Made by a program: the position numbers and the translations under genes. 64,000 bases of DNA from Cupriavidus plantarum (GTDB lineage: Bacteria; Pseudomonadota; Gammaproteobacteria; Burkholderiales; Burkholderiaceae). Under the pieces are notes generated by a model. The model worked only from the letters and a program-made list of their open reading frames with translations, was not told the DNA's origin and did no database searches. Below are positions 1 through 13,589 of this stretch, one piece after another. The stretch covers positions 1 through 64,000 of the forward strand of contig NZ_CAJPUX010000011.1 in the NCBI RefSeq assembly GCF_905397285.1. The letters run 5' to 3'. The stretch's first letter is position 1, and each line of letters begins with the position of its first letter.

Positions 1-116
1 CCGCGCGCAAGTCGGCCAGGCCCGCCAAGGCCGCCCCTGCGCCCGCCCCCGCGCGCGCGGCCGCCCCCGCGAAAGCCGCGCCAAAGGCGAGCGCCAGCAA
101 GCGTGGCGGGCATTGA
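1..116 (+). CDS. C-terminal tail of an unidentified protein (5' end outside window)
   Basis: Only the last 37 codons or so are present, read in the frame that starts at base 3 and ends with TGA at 114-116. The tail is built almost entirely of Ala, Lys, Pro and Arg and ends SKRGGH. Such low-complexity basic tails occur on many Burkholderiaceae nucleic-acid-binding proteins, so the family cannot be named from this piece. The frame is inferred from composition and its stop; no RBS or start can be seen. Confidence 0.45.
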   Translation, partial: ARKSARPAKAAPAPAPARAAAPAKAAPKASASKRGGH

Positions 117-136
117 TGGACGGTGATGGACGTTTG

Positions 137-187
137 GCGATCGGTCCCGTTTAAGCGGCCCGTCCCGCGATCCGTCCCATTTAAGCG
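137..187. repeat. 21-bp imperfect direct repeat upstream of the GDPD-like gene
   Basis: Bases 137-157 and 167-187 match at 19 of 21 positions (differences at 143/173 and 149/179) with a 30-bp period. Each copy ends in TTTAAGCG. The pair lies about 145 bp upstream of the next start codon, in the only gap before that gene, so it may be an operator. No matching regulator was identified. Confidence 0.5.
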
Positions 188-332
188 AACGACGATCTGA
201 TGTAGGCCCGATGCGGGGCCCAAGGCGTGCGGCACTTGATCCCGATCAACCAAGTGCGGCGCGCCGCTTCGAATTCGGGCACTGGCGCATGGGAAGACAC
301 TCTGAGGATGACCTTGTCAACCGGAGTCGACC

Positions 333-1469
333 ATGTCGCGCAGACGTTTTACTTCGTTGTTGCTGTTGTCCACCAGTGTCACGATGGCAGCGTCGTGCTC
401 GCCGACCGTGGTGCTCCCACCATCGGGTGCGATGCCCTGGTCCGATCCCTCAGCTTCCGCCTCTTCCGTACCCTCCGCCACCGCTCCATCTTCTGCCCCC
501 TCCTCGACGTCGTCCTTGCCGTCATCCTCGCCATCGTCAGCGCCAGCATCGGCAGCCGGGGCGTTGCCGTTCCCGAAGCTCATCGCCCATCGCGGCGGCA
601 CCGCGGACCGGCCGGAGAACACGATTCTCGCGATCGACACCGCCCTCGCCAATGGCGCCGACATGATCTGGCTGTCCGTGCAGCTGAGCGCGGATGACGT
701 GCCCGTGCTATACCGCCCCGCCGACCTGTCCAGCCTGACCGATGGCAAGGGCCCCGTCGCCGGCATGACGCTCGAACAGTTGCAACAGCTGAATGCGGGC
801 TGGACGTTCACGGGCCCCGCGAAAGTGGAGCCGCCCCTCCATCCCTACCGCGAGCGTCCGCTCCGCATACCGACCCTGCGCGAGGCGTTGCAGCGGATAC
901 CCGCCAGCGTGCCCGTCGTGCTTGACATGAAGGCCATGCCCGCGGCCTTGCAGACGGTGGCCGTGGCGAAGGTGCTGGACAAGGAGGGCGCCTGGGGCCG
1001 CGTGCTCATCTACTCGACGGAGGCCGACTACCAGCGGACGTTTGCCGCGTACCCGAAGGCGCGCCTGTTCGAATCCCGCGATGCCACGCGGCAGCGGCTC
1101 GCCGACGCGACGCTGGGCGGCCGCTGCGATGCGCCCGGCAACGGCACGTGGGCCGGCTTCGAATTGCACCGCAAGGTCACGGTCACGGAGACGTTCACCC
1201 TGGGCAAAGGCGAGACGGTCACGCGCGCCGCATTCTGGAATCCGCGTAGCGTCGCCTGCTATCGGTCGCGCAGCGCCGTGAATCTGGTCGCCTTTGGGGT
1301 AAACGACAAGGCCGACTATTGCGAGGCGATGCGGCTCGGCGTGGATGCAGTCATGGTAGATTCTCCGGCACGAATGCGCGCGATACGCGCCAGGCTCAAG
1401 ACGTTGCCGGCACCCTGCGTGCCGAAGACGCCGAATGCCGACAATGCCGTGAGCGCCGCGAACAAGTAG
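333..1469 (+). CDS. glycerophosphodiester phosphodiesterase-fold lipoprotein, probably catalytically inactive
   Basis: This 378-residue protein has an N-terminal export signal ending in a lipobox-like AASC (Cys22) and a Ser/Ala/Pro-rich linker at about 33-77. A GDPD-type TIM-barrel domain begins at IAHRGG (His86-Arg87) and includes ENT (95-97). GDPD enzymes hydrolyse glycerophosphodiesters using a metal bound by Glu and Asp after strand 2. Aligned with the family, the E-x-D motif is W113-L-S115, and the later His-Asp pair is R128-P129. The fold and first catalytic His are kept while the metal ligands are lost, so hydrolysis is doubtful. The start at 333 follows a CGGAG ribosome site. It probably lies at the outer membrane or in the periplasm. 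Confidence is good for the fold and low for enzymatic activity. Confidence 0.8.
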   Translation: MSRRRFTSLLLLSTSVTMAASCSPTVVLPPSGAMPWSDPSASASSVPSATAPSSAPSSTSSLPSSSPSSAPASAAGALPFPKLIAHRGGTADRPENTILAIDTALANGADMIWLSVQLSADDVPVLYRPADLSSLTDGKGPVAGMTLEQLQQLNAGWTFTGPAKVEPPLHPYRERPLRIPTLREALQRIPASVPVVLDMKAMPAALQTVAVAKVLDKEGAWGRVLIYSTEADYQRTFAAYPKARLFESRDATRQRLADATLGGRCDAPGNGTWAGFELHRKVTVTETFTLGKGETVTRAAFWNPRSVACYRSRSAVNLVAFGVNDKADYCEAMRLGVDAVMVDSPARMRAIRARLKTLPAPCVPKTPNADNAVSAANK

Positions 1470-1549
1470 CCGGCCGGCCAGCCATCGCTGCCATGCGTTG
1501 GCAGGCAAGCGCCAGCGGATCTGCAGGCAACGCAGGAGGAGACGACATC

Positions 1550-3442
<1,893 letters not shown>

Positions 3443-3485
3443 GGTTTGACGGGGCGGCGATGGTCGTCGCCAAGTCCTTGAAAAC

Positions 3486-3514
3486 TTGAGAAATTGGGCG
3501 GCGCAGGATATAAT
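3486..3514 (+). promoter_or_regulatory. sigma-70 promoter of carA
   Basis: TTGAGA at 3486-3491 and a perfect TATAAT at 3509-3514 are separated by 17 bp. Transcription would start near 3521, leaving a leader of about 230 nt before the carA GTG. No other strong promoter lies between prpE and carA. Confidence 0.75.
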
Positions 3515-3753
3515 TCGAAAGTTTCGCTTTCAGAACCCTTCACCCTAGCGCCTACCGCCAACTACCGGAACTCCAACCTTCCGCCGTCTTCGGTCGCCCC
3601 TGACTCTGGCGAGCATTTTCCACTTCGCGCAAATCGTTCGATCCGTTCGTTCGATCGCGCCAAATGTGCTGAAAACGCTGCCCTCGGTCGCGGCCCTGGG
3701 CAGGGATGCGTTGTGCAGGTCGGTCACGGGGTGAATCCAGCAGGAGCCTACCC
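3515..3753 (+). other. long untranslated leader of carA
   Basis: About 230 bases separate the predicted transcription start from carA. A short hairpin-prone GAAAG/CTTTC pair lies at 3517-3531, and TTCGATC/TTCG-rich repeats lie around 3638-3656. No convincing leader peptide with its own RBS or Rho-independent terminator is evident. A leader of this length before a pyrimidine/arginine gene is compatible with post-initiation control, but the mechanism is not visible. Confidence 0.4.
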
Positions 3754-4890
3754 GTGTTACCGTCTTTTCCGTCCGCCATCCTCGCGCTTGCAGACGGCAC
3801 GGTCTTTCGTGGCTATTCCATTGGCGCTTCCGGCCATACCATCGGCGAAGTGGTGTTCAACACCGCCATCACCGGTTATCAGGAAATCCTCACCGATCCC
3901 AGCTATTCCCGGCAGATCGTCACGCTGACGTATCCGCATATCGGCAATTACGGCGTGAACGTTGAGGATGTCGAAGCCACGAAAGTCCATGCCGCCGGCC
4001 TGATCATCAAGGATCTGCCGATCCTGGCCTCCAACTTCCGCAAGCAGCACACGCTCGGTCATTACCTCAAGCAGGAGAAGGTCGTTGCCATCGCCGGCAT
4101 CGACACGCGCAAGCTCACGCGCATCCTGCGCGAGAAGGGCGCTCAGAACGGCTGCATCCTGGCCGGCGAGGACAATGTCCAGAAGGCCATCGACCTCGCG
4201 CGCTCGTTCCCCGGCCTGGCCGGCATGGACCTGGCCAAGGTCGTGTCCGTGCGCGAGCCGTACGAGTGGACGCAATCGGAGTGGTCGCTCGAGTCGGGCT
4301 ACGGCAGGCAGGACAAGCCGCAGTTCCACGTGGTCGCCTATGACTACGGCGTCAAGTTCAACATCCTGCGCATGCTGGCGGCCCGCGGCTGCAAGGTGAC
4401 GGTGCTGCCCGCGCAGGCCAGCGCCGCCGACGCGCTCGCGCTGAATCCGGACGGCATCTTCCTGTCGAACGGCCCCGGCGATCCGGAACCGTGCGACTAC
4501 GCGATTGCCGCCACGCGCGAATTCATCGCGCGCGGCATCCCGACGTTCGGCATCTGCCTGGGCCACCAGATCATGGCCCTCGCGGTGGGCGCCAAGACGC
4601 TGAAGATGAAGTTCGGCCACCACGGCGCCAACCATCCGGTCAAGGACATGGACGACGGCCGCGTCGTGATCACCTCGCAGAACCACGGCTTCGCGGTGGA
4701 TGCGGATACGCTGCCGTCCAACGTGCGCGTCACGCATACGTCGCTGTTCGACGGTTCGCTGCAGGGTTTCACGCTGACCGACAAGCCCGCGTTCTGCTTC
4801 CAGGGTCACCCGGAAGCGTCGCCGGGCCCGCACGATGTCGCGTACCTGTTCGACCGCTTCATCAAGCTGATGAAGGACGCGAAGCAATAA
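3754..4890 (+). CDS. carA: carbamoyl-phosphate synthase small (glutaminase) subunit
   Basis: This 378-residue glutamine amidotransferase subunit hydrolyses glutamine and channels ammonia to CarB for carbamoyl phosphate, which feeds arginine and pyrimidine synthesis. The N-terminal CPSase small-chain domain ([10 protein letters not shown] onward) is followed by a class-I GATase domain with [14 protein letters not shown], the nucleophile Cys268 in FGICLGHQ, and the His/Glu pair in GHPEASPGP. The start is the GTG at 3754, preceded by CAGGAG; earlier in-frame ATG codons would add non-conserved residues. It is the first gene of carA-leuE-carB. Confidence 0.95.
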   Translation: MLPSFPSAILALADGTVFRGYSIGASGHTIGEVVFNTAITGYQEILTDPSYSRQIVTLTYPHIGNYGVNVEDVEATKVHAAGLIIKDLPILASNFRKQHTLGHYLKQEKVVAIAGIDTRKLTRILREKGAQNGCILAGEDNVQKAIDLARSFPGLAGMDLAKVVSVREPYEWTQSEWSLESGYGRQDKPQFHVVAYDYGVKFNILRMLAARGCKVTVLPAQASAADALALNPDGIFLSNGPGDPEPCDYAIAATREFIARGIPTFGICLGHQIMALAVGAKTLKMKFGHHGANHPVKDMDDGRVVITSQNHGFAVDADTLPSNVRVTHTSLFDGSLQGFTLTDKPAFCFQGHPEASPGPHDVAYLFDRFIKLMKDAKQ

Positions 4891-4910
4891 GACCGGAAAG
4901 TGAGAACGCG

Positions 4911-5597
4911 ATGAACGCCTTCATGCACGCCACGCTCGGCATTACCGATTTCTGGACCTTCCTGCTCGGCACGATCTTCATCGTGCTGCTGCCGGGGCCG
5001 AACTCGATGTATGTGCTGTCGATCGCGGCCCAGCGCGGCATCCGCGCGGGCTACCGCGGGGCGTGCGGCGTCTTCCTCGGCGATGCGATCCTGATGGTGC
5101 TGTCCGCCGCGGGCGTGGCGTCGCTGCTGAAGGCGAGCCCGGGCCTGTTCCACGTCGTCAAGTACGTGGGCGCGGGCTACCTGGCGTGGATCGGCCTGCA
5201 GATGCTTCGCGGCGCGGTACGCGCGTGGCTGCGGCGGGCAGAAGCCGTGGACGCGGGCGCCGCGGAAGCGGCACAGGTCCCGGCGGCCGCATCGCCGAGC
5301 CCGTTCCGCAAGGCGCTGGTCATCAGCCTGCTGAACCCGAAGGCGATCCTGTTCTTCATCTCGTTCTTCATCCAATTCGTCGATCCGCAATTCGGCTACC
5401 CCGCGCTGTCGTTCGTCGCGCTGGGGCTCGTGTGCCAAGTCTGCAGCTTTGCGTACCTGACCACGATCATCCTCGTGGGCGCGCGGCTCGCCGACGCGTT
5501 CCGCAGGCGCCGCCGCCTTTCGGCGGGCATGACGAGCGGCGTCGGCGCGATGTTCCTGGGCTTCAGCGCCAAGCTGGCCACGGCCACCCTGAACTGA
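4911..5597 (+). CDS. leuE: LysE/RhtB-family exporter, leucine efflux protein LeuE
   Basis: This 228-residue inner-membrane protein of the RhtB/LysE family has about six hydrophobic segments and the family signature FIVLLPGPNSMYVL at residues 20-35, followed by GVFLGDAILM. The C-terminal part (LLNPKAILFFISFFIQFVD) closely resembles E. coli LeuE, which exports leucine and related residues. It begins 20 bp after carA and 72 bp before carB on the same strand, so it is probably co-transcribed with both. Substrate is inferred from similarity only. Confidence 0.85.
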   Translation: MNAFMHATLGITDFWTFLLGTIFIVLLPGPNSMYVLSIAAQRGIRAGYRGACGVFLGDAILMVLSAAGVASLLKASPGLFHVVKYVGAGYLAWIGLQMLRGAVRAWLRRAEAVDAGAAEAAQVPAAASPSPFRKALVISLLNPKAILFFISFFIQFVDPQFGYPALSFVALGLVCQVCSFAYLTTIILVGARLADAFRRRRRLSAGMTSGVGAMFLGFSAKLATATLN

Positions 5598-5669
5598 CGA
5601 GCGGCCATATCCTGATATCCGGCGCGGTGCGCGACAGTTTCGCGTGCCGGCCACAAAAGAGAGCGTGCA

Positions 5670-8918
<3,249 letters not shown>

Positions 8919-8952
8919 GCGCGCCGCCCGCCGGATCCGAATATCCAATTGC

Positions 8953-8973
8953 AACCCAGCATTTCACTGGGTT
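8953..8973 (+). terminator. hairpin after carB
   Basis: AACCCAG (8953-8959) pairs perfectly with CTGGGTT (8967-8973) around a 7-nt loop. No U-run follows, so it is a weak terminator or an RNA-stabilising hairpin. Confidence 0.4.
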
Positions 8974-9001
8974 GATACCGGCGGGCGTAATGGCCTACAC
9001 T
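8972..9001 (+). promoter_or_regulatory. possible greA promoter
   Basis: TTGATA at 8972-8977 and TACACT at 8996-9001 lie 18 bp apart, about 150 bp upstream of greA. The rest of the 232-bp carB-greA gap holds no credible gene. Confidence 0.45.
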
Positions 9002-9150
9002 ACGTCGAATTCGCCGTTCGGGCGAGGCATTGCTTTTGCGGCCTCCCGAACCTCATCTGAAAGCCGCGGTCGAGCGGAAGTGCCTTTGGCGTTTCATTCC
9101 AGAGGCATGGTTCCAGCTCCGCTGCGGCTCATTTTTTTGTTGAACGAGAC

Positions 9151-9627
9151 ATGAGCACCATTCCGATTACCAAGCGTGGCGCGGAACTCCTGAAGGAAGA
9201 GCTGCAGCGCCTCAAGGCCGTCGAACGTCCTGCGGTGATCAACGCCATCTCTGAAGCGCGTGCGCAGGGCGACCTATCCGAGAACGCCGAGTACGATGCC
9301 GCCAAGGAAAAGCAGGCCTTCATCGAGGGACGCATCCTGGAAGTGGAAGCCAAGCTGTCCGCCGCCCAGGTCATCGACCCGACCCAGCTGGATACCGACG
9401 GCCGCATCGTGTTCGGCGCGACCGTGGACCTCGAGGACCTCGAGTCCGGCAAGAACGTCAGCTACCAGATCGTCGGCGACGATGAAGCCGATATCGATTC
9501 GGGAAAGATTTCCGTCAGCTCGCCCATCGCCCGCGCCCTGATCGGCAAGTTCGAGGGCGACGTCGCCACCGTGCTCGCCCCGGGTGGCGAGCGCGAATAC
9601 GAAGTGGTCACCGTCCGCTACGTCTGA
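9151..9627 (+). CDS. greA: transcription elongation factor GreA
   Basis: This 158-residue protein matches GreA length and layout. Residues 1-75 form the coiled-coil finger, with the conserved acidic tip in QGDLSENAEYDAAKE, and the rest forms the FKBP-like domain ending EYEVVTVRYV. GreA enters the secondary channel of RNA polymerase and stimulates cleavage of backtracked transcripts. It follows the car operon after a 232-bp gap with its own likely promoter. The DUF4149 gene begins 13 bp after it. Confidence 0.95.
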   Translation: MSTIPITKRGAELLKEELQRLKAVERPAVINAISEARAQGDLSENAEYDAAKEKQAFIEGRILEVEAKLSAAQVIDPTQLDTDGRIVFGATVDLEDLESGKNVSYQIVGDDEADIDSGKISVSSPIARALIGKFEGDVATVLAPGGEREYEVVTVRYV

Positions 9628-9640
9628 CGGGCGGCCGGCT

Positions 9641-10144
9641 GTGTTCTCGTCCTCCTATTCGAACCTGCCCCCGCTGCCGCATCGCATCTTTCTGCTGTTG
9701 ACGGTGATCTGGGCGGGCAGCCTGTGGACCGTCGGGTACATGGTCGCGCCGACGCTGTTTTCGGTGCTCCCGAGCCGGGAAACCGCCGGCATGATCGCGG
9801 GGCACCTGTTCCGCACCGAGGCGATCCTTGGCGTGACGATCGGCGTGCTGCAGCTCGTGCTGTGCAACGTGATGATCCGCCGCGGGGCGGCGCGATACCG
9901 CGCGCTGCGCTGGATCGTGCTGGCCATGCTGGTATGCGTGCTGGCGGGGTATTTCGGCGTGCAGCCGTTCATGGAAAGCCTGCGCGCCAAGGCGCAGGCC
10001 GCCGGTGTCGGCGTGTCGGAGTCGCAGTACAAGTCCCAGTTCGGGATGCTGCACGGCGTGTCGAGCGTGATTTACCTCGTGCACAGCGTGCTGGCGCTGG
10101 TGCTGGTGTGGCGCGCGTCGGCGCCGCGGTCGGCAGGGGAGTGA
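9641..10144 (+). CDS. DUF4149 membrane protein
   Basis: This 167-residue protein has about four transmembrane stretches, beginning RIFLLLTVIWAGSLWTVGYMVAPTLF, with short loops. It resembles the DUF4149 family of unknown function that commonly sits beside greA or yhbY in Burkholderiales. The GTG at 9641 was chosen because the conserved hydrophobic region starts shortly after it; an in-frame ATG at 9584 would overlap greA by 44 bases. It is probably co-transcribed with greA and ends just before a strong hairpin. Confidence 0.7.
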   Translation: MFSSSYSNLPPLPHRIFLLLTVIWAGSLWTVGYMVAPTLFSVLPSRETAGMIAGHLFRTEAILGVTIGVLQLVLCNVMIRRGAARYRALRWIVLAMLVCVLAGYFGVQPFMESLRAKAQAAGVGVSESQYKSQFGMLHGVSSVIYLVHSVLALVLVWRASAPRSAGE

Positions 10145-10149
10145 TACAC

Positions 10150-10170
10150 CCCTCTCCCGCGGGGAGAGGG
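10150..10170. terminator. perfect hairpin between convergent greA operon and yhbY
   Basis: CCCTCTCCC (10150-10158) and GGGAGAGGG (10162-10170) form a perfect 9-bp stem with a 3-nt GCG loop. It lies between converging transcripts and probably ends both, though no long U-run follows on either strand. Confidence 0.6.
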
Positions 10171-10222
10171 TGAGAGGAGGCTCCGCTCGGCGGAATGGGC
10201 GACGGGCTAGCGCGTCGAGGGA

Positions 10223-10726
10223 CTAGCCGAGCGACTTCTTCTTCTGGCTGGCCGGGCGTGCACGCGAACGCTTGACCGTACCGCCCGCCGTCACGCGTTC
10301 ATTGCCCAGCACGGTAACTTCCTTGCGCGTCGGACGGCGATTCGGCGCCGCGCTCGGCTTGCGGATGGTCACGGTACGCGGTGCAGCGCCGCCGCTACGC
10401 TTCAGCATGCGGCGGCCGGTATCGTCGGGCTGGTTTTCCTTCAGGCGGGCCGGACCCGGACGCCAGACGACCAGCAGCTTGCCGATGTGCTGGATCGGGG
10501 CGGCGTCGAGCTCGTCGCAGATGGCGTCGTAAATGGCGATACGCGCGTCGCGTTCGTCGCCGAACACGCGGATCTTGATGAGATCATGTGCCGCCAGGCT
10601 GCGGTCGATCTCGGCCAGGACCGCGCGCGTGAGACCTTCGCCGCCGACCATCACGACGGGATTGAGGCCGTGGGCACGGGAGCGGAGTTCGGAACGCTGG
10701 GCGGGGATCAGTTGTAGTGCGGGCAT
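10223..10726 (-). CDS. yhbY: YhbY-type CRM-domain RNA-binding protein
   Basis: The 167-residue protein has an N-terminal CRM domain at about 1-95: LIPAQRSELRSRAHGLNPVVMVGGEGLT, then HDLIKIRVFG and the hydrophobic end IGKLLVVWRP. E. coli YhbY is only about 97 residues and associates with pre-50S ribosomal particles. Here a basic Arg/Lys-rich tail of about 70 residues is added, a common feature in Burkholderiales. It diverges from rlmE, another 50S-assembly factor. The ATG at 10726 fits the family start; an upstream in-frame ATG at 10765 would add 13 non-conserved residues. Confidence 0.88.
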   Translation of the reverse strand: MPALQLIPAQRSELRSRAHGLNPVVMVGGEGLTRAVLAEIDRSLAAHDLIKIRVFGDERDARIAIYDAICDELDAAPIQHIGKLLVVWRPGPARLKENQPDDTGRRMLKRSGGAAPRTVTIRKPSAAPNRRPTRKEVTVLGNERVTAGGTVKRSRARPASQKKKSLG

Positions 10727-10851
10727 GAGATCTGCAAAGGCAAAGTGGCGCGTATTATCCGCCAAAACCGCGTCCTCAGGCGGTAAACATCAGGAAAAAG
10801 GGACAGATTCCTGCGCGAGATCATGAAATCTCGGGCGGGAAACGGCACAGC

Positions 10852-11517
10852 ATGGCCAAGAACAAGTTCAACCAGTCGTGGCTGCACGACCATATCAACG
10901 ATCCGTACGTCAAGATGGCCCAGCGGGAGGGCTATCGCGCCCGGGCCGCCTACAAGCTCAAGGAAATCGACGAGCAGGACAAGCTGATCAAGCCCGGCAG
11001 CGTCGTCGTTGACCTCGGCGCGGCGCCCGGCAGCTGGAGCCAGTATGCCCGTAACCGGCTTGCGGCCTCGCCGCGGGCGAAGGACGGGAAAATCGACGGC
11101 GCGGTGGTGGCGATCGATATTCTGCCTATGGAACCCGTGGCGGACGTCACGTTCATTCAGGGCGATTTCCGAGAGGAGTCGGTGTTCCGGGAGCTCGAAT
11201 CGGTCGTGCTGGCGGCATCCGGCGGGTCGAGAATCGACCTTGTTATCTCGGACATGGCCCCCAATTTGTCAGGTGTGGCCTCGGCCGACTCCGCGCGTAT
11301 CGAGTATCTGTGCGACCTCGCGCTGGAATTTGCCCAGGCCCACCTGAAGCCAGACGGTGCTTTGCTGGTAAAGTGTTTCCACGGTAGCGGCTATAGCCAG
11401 ATCGTGGAAAAGTTCAAACGCCAGTTCAAGGTGGTCGCGAAGCGCAAGCCCAAGGCGTCGCGCGACAAGTCGTCGGAAACCTTTATTCTTGGGCGGCATC
11501 TGAAAACGGTCGATTGA
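10852..11517 (+). CDS. rlmE: 23S rRNA (uridine-2552-2'-O)-methyltransferase
   Basis: This 221-residue FtsJ/RrmJ enzyme methylates U2552 in the ribosomal A loop using S-adenosylmethionine. SAM motif I ([15 protein letters not shown]) and the Asp of [11 protein letters not shown] are visible. The catalytic Lys-Asp-Lys-Glu set is represented by the early Lys of [10 protein letters not shown], that Asp, the Lys of LLVKCFHG, and the Glu of SSETFILG. It lies immediately upstream of ftsH, as in E. coli and most proteobacteria. Confidence 0.95.
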   Translation: MAKNKFNQSWLHDHINDPYVKMAQREGYRARAAYKLKEIDEQDKLIKPGSVVVDLGAAPGSWSQYARNRLAASPRAKDGKIDGAVVAIDILPMEPVADVTFIQGDFREESVFRELESVVLAASGGSRIDLVISDMAPNLSGVASADSARIEYLCDLALEFAQAHLKPDGALLVKCFHGSGYSQIVEKFKRQFKVVAKRKPKASRDKSSETFILGRHLKTVD

Positions 11518-11632
11518 GCCTATCCAGGCACTATCGGTCCGATAGTTTTGCGTTTCACCCCCAGGAACGGGCGCTGCATTACAATGCAATGCAGCTATCC
11601 CGTTGGCAAGGCAATTGCAAAGGAGTTCGGCC

Positions 11633-13519
11633 TTGAATAACAACCTGTTTCAAAAGGCGGCAATCTGGCTCGTGATCGCGCTGGTATTGTTCACCGTCTT
11701 CAAGCAGTTCGACAAACCTCGCGCTCAGGACGGCGTCACCTATTCGCAGTTCATGGATGACGCCAAGAATGGCAAGGTGAGCCGCGTCGACGTGCAGGGC
11801 CGGAACCTGGTGGTGACACCGAAGGAAGGCACCAAGTACACCATCATCTCGCCGGGCGACATCTGGATGGTCGGCGACCTGATGAAGTACGGCGTGCAGG
11901 TCACCGGCAAGGCCGACGACGAGCCGAACGTCCTCGTTCAGGCGCTCTATTATCTCGGGCCCACCCTGCTGATCATCGTGTTCTGGTTCTACATGATGCG
12001 GCAGATGCAGGGCGGCGGGAAAGGCGGCGCCTTCTCGTTTGGCAAGTCGCGCGCGCGGCTGATCGACGAGAACCAGAACGCGGTCACCTTCCAGGACGTC
12101 GCCGGCTGCGACGAATCCAAGGAAGAAGTGGTCGAGCTGGTCGACTTCCTGAAAGATCCGCAGAAATTCCAGAAGCTGGGCGGCCGTATTCCGCGCGGCG
12201 TGCTGCTGGTGGGCCCTCCGGGTACCGGCAAGACGCTGCTGGCGCGCGCTATCGCCGGCGAAGCCAAGGTGCCGTTTTTCAGCATCTCCGGTTCGGACTT
12301 CGTTGAAATGTTCGTCGGTGTGGGCGCGGCCCGCGTCCGCGACATGTTCGAGAACGCCAAGAAGCAGGCTCCCTGCATCGTGTTCATCGACGAAATCGAC
12401 GCGGTCGGCCGTCATCGTGGCGCCGGCATGGGTGGCGGTAACGACGAGCGCGAACAGACCCTGAACCAGATGCTGGTCGAGATGGACGGCTTCGAGGCGA
12501 ATTCGGGTGTGATCGTGATCGCCGCGACGAACCGTTCGGACGTTCTGGACAAGGCGCTGCTGCGTCCGGGCCGTTTCGACCGCCAGGTCTACGTCGGTCT
12601 GCCGGATATCCGCGGCCGCGAGCAGATCCTGAAGGTCCATATGCGCAAGGTGCCCATCGGCAACGACGTGGACGCCTCGGTGATCGCGCGTGGTACCCCG
12701 GGCTTCTCGGGCGCCGACCTCGCGAACCTCGTGAACGAGGCCGCGCTGTTCGCCGCACGCCGCAACAAGCGCGTGGTCGACATGCAGGACTTCGAGGATG
12801 CGAAGGACAAGATCTATATGGGTCCGGAGCGCAAGTCGACGGTCATGCGCGAGGAAGAGCGCAAGGCCACGGCTTACCACGAATCCGGTCACGCGGTGGT
12901 GGCGAAGCTGCTGCCGAAGGCCGACCCCGTGCACAAGGTCACGATCATGCCGCGCGGCTGGGCGCTTGGCGTGACCTGGCAGTTGCCGGAGCATGACAAG
13001 TATTCGAAGTACAAGGACAACATGCTGGAAGAGATCGCCATTCTCTTCGGCGGCCGTGCGGCGGAAGAGGTCTTCCTCAACGCCATGAGCACGGGGGCGT
13101 CCAACGACTTCGAGCGCGCCACCAAGATCGCTCGCGACATGGTGACCCGTTTCGGCATGAGCGATTCGCTCGGCGCGATGGTCTACGTCGATACCGAGCA
13201 GGACGGCATGTTCGGCAAGCTGTCGTCGAAGACCGTTTCCGAGGCGACGCAGGTGAAGGTCGATAGCGAGATCCGCCGCATCATCGACGAGCAATACGCG
13301 CTGGCCAAGCGCCTGCTCGAAGAGAACCGCGACAAGGTCGAAGCGATGACCAACGCGCTGATGGAGTGGGAAACGATCGACGCCGAACAGGTCAACGACA
13401 TCATGGCCGGCAAGCCGCCGCGCCCGCCGCGTGGCGTGTCGGGCCCGAACGGCGGTGGCAACACCCCGTCGGGTGGTTCGCCGGTGACCCCGCCGAGCAA
13501 CGCGCCCGCGACCGCCTGA
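11633..13519 (+). CDS. ftsH: ATP-dependent zinc metalloprotease FtsH
   Basis: This 628-residue membrane-anchored AAA+ protease degrades misfolded membrane proteins and regulators such as LpxC in relatives. Order: a TM segment at about 8-24, a periplasmic domain, a second TM around [15 protein letters not shown], the AAA module with Walker A GPPGTGKT and Walker [13 protein letters not shown], an SRH region ending [11 protein letters not shown], and the zinc motif HESGH near residue 415. The start is a TTG at 11633 with AGGAG 8 bases before it, which gives the usual [10 protein letters not shown]-terminus. A strong terminator follows it. Confidence 0.96.
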   Translation: MNNNLFQKAAIWLVIALVLFTVFKQFDKPRAQDGVTYSQFMDDAKNGKVSRVDVQGRNLVVTPKEGTKYTIISPGDIWMVGDLMKYGVQVTGKADDEPNVLVQALYYLGPTLLIIVFWFYMMRQMQGGGKGGAFSFGKSRARLIDENQNAVTFQDVAGCDESKEEVVELVDFLKDPQKFQKLGGRIPRGVLLVGPPGTGKTLLARAIAGEAKVPFFSISGSDFVEMFVGVGAARVRDMFENAKKQAPCIVFIDEIDAVGRHRGAGMGGGNDEREQTLNQMLVEMDGFEANSGVIVIAATNRSDVLDKALLRPGRFDRQVYVGLPDIRGREQILKVHMRKVPIGNDVDASVIARGTPGFSGADLANLVNEAALFAARRNKRVVDMQDFEDAKDKIYMGPERKSTVMREEERKATAYHESGHAVVAKLLPKADPVHKVTIMPRGWALGVTWQLPEHDKYSKYKDNMLEEIAILFGGRAAEEVFLNAMSTGASNDFERATKIARDMVTRFGMSDSLGAMVYVDTEQDGMFGKLSSKTVSEATQVKVDSEIRRIIDEQYALAKRLLEENRDKVEAMTNALMEWETIDAEQVNDIMAGKPPRPPRGVSGPNGGGNTPSGGSPVTPPSNAPATA

Positions 13520-13538
13520 TTCTGGCGGACGCCGCATG

Positions 13539-13574
13539 AAAAGCCGGTGCCTTTGCGCACCGGCTTTTTCTTTT
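13539..13574 (+). terminator. Rho-independent terminator after ftsH
   Basis: GCCGGTGC (13543-13550) pairs with GCACCGGC (13557-13564), extended by A-T pairs, followed by TTTTTCTTTT. It separates ftsH from folP although both run in the same direction. Confidence 0.9.
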
Positions 13575-13589
13575 GGTACTCTCCCGTCG

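Noticed and set aside
8972-9154. A 60-codon frame ahead of greA
   Set aside because: No RBS, no conserved features, and it covers the likely greA promoter and leader.
10145-10175. Short perfect inverted repeat as an insertion-sequence end
   Set aside because: It lies between converging genes with no transposase or target duplication; a terminator role fits better.
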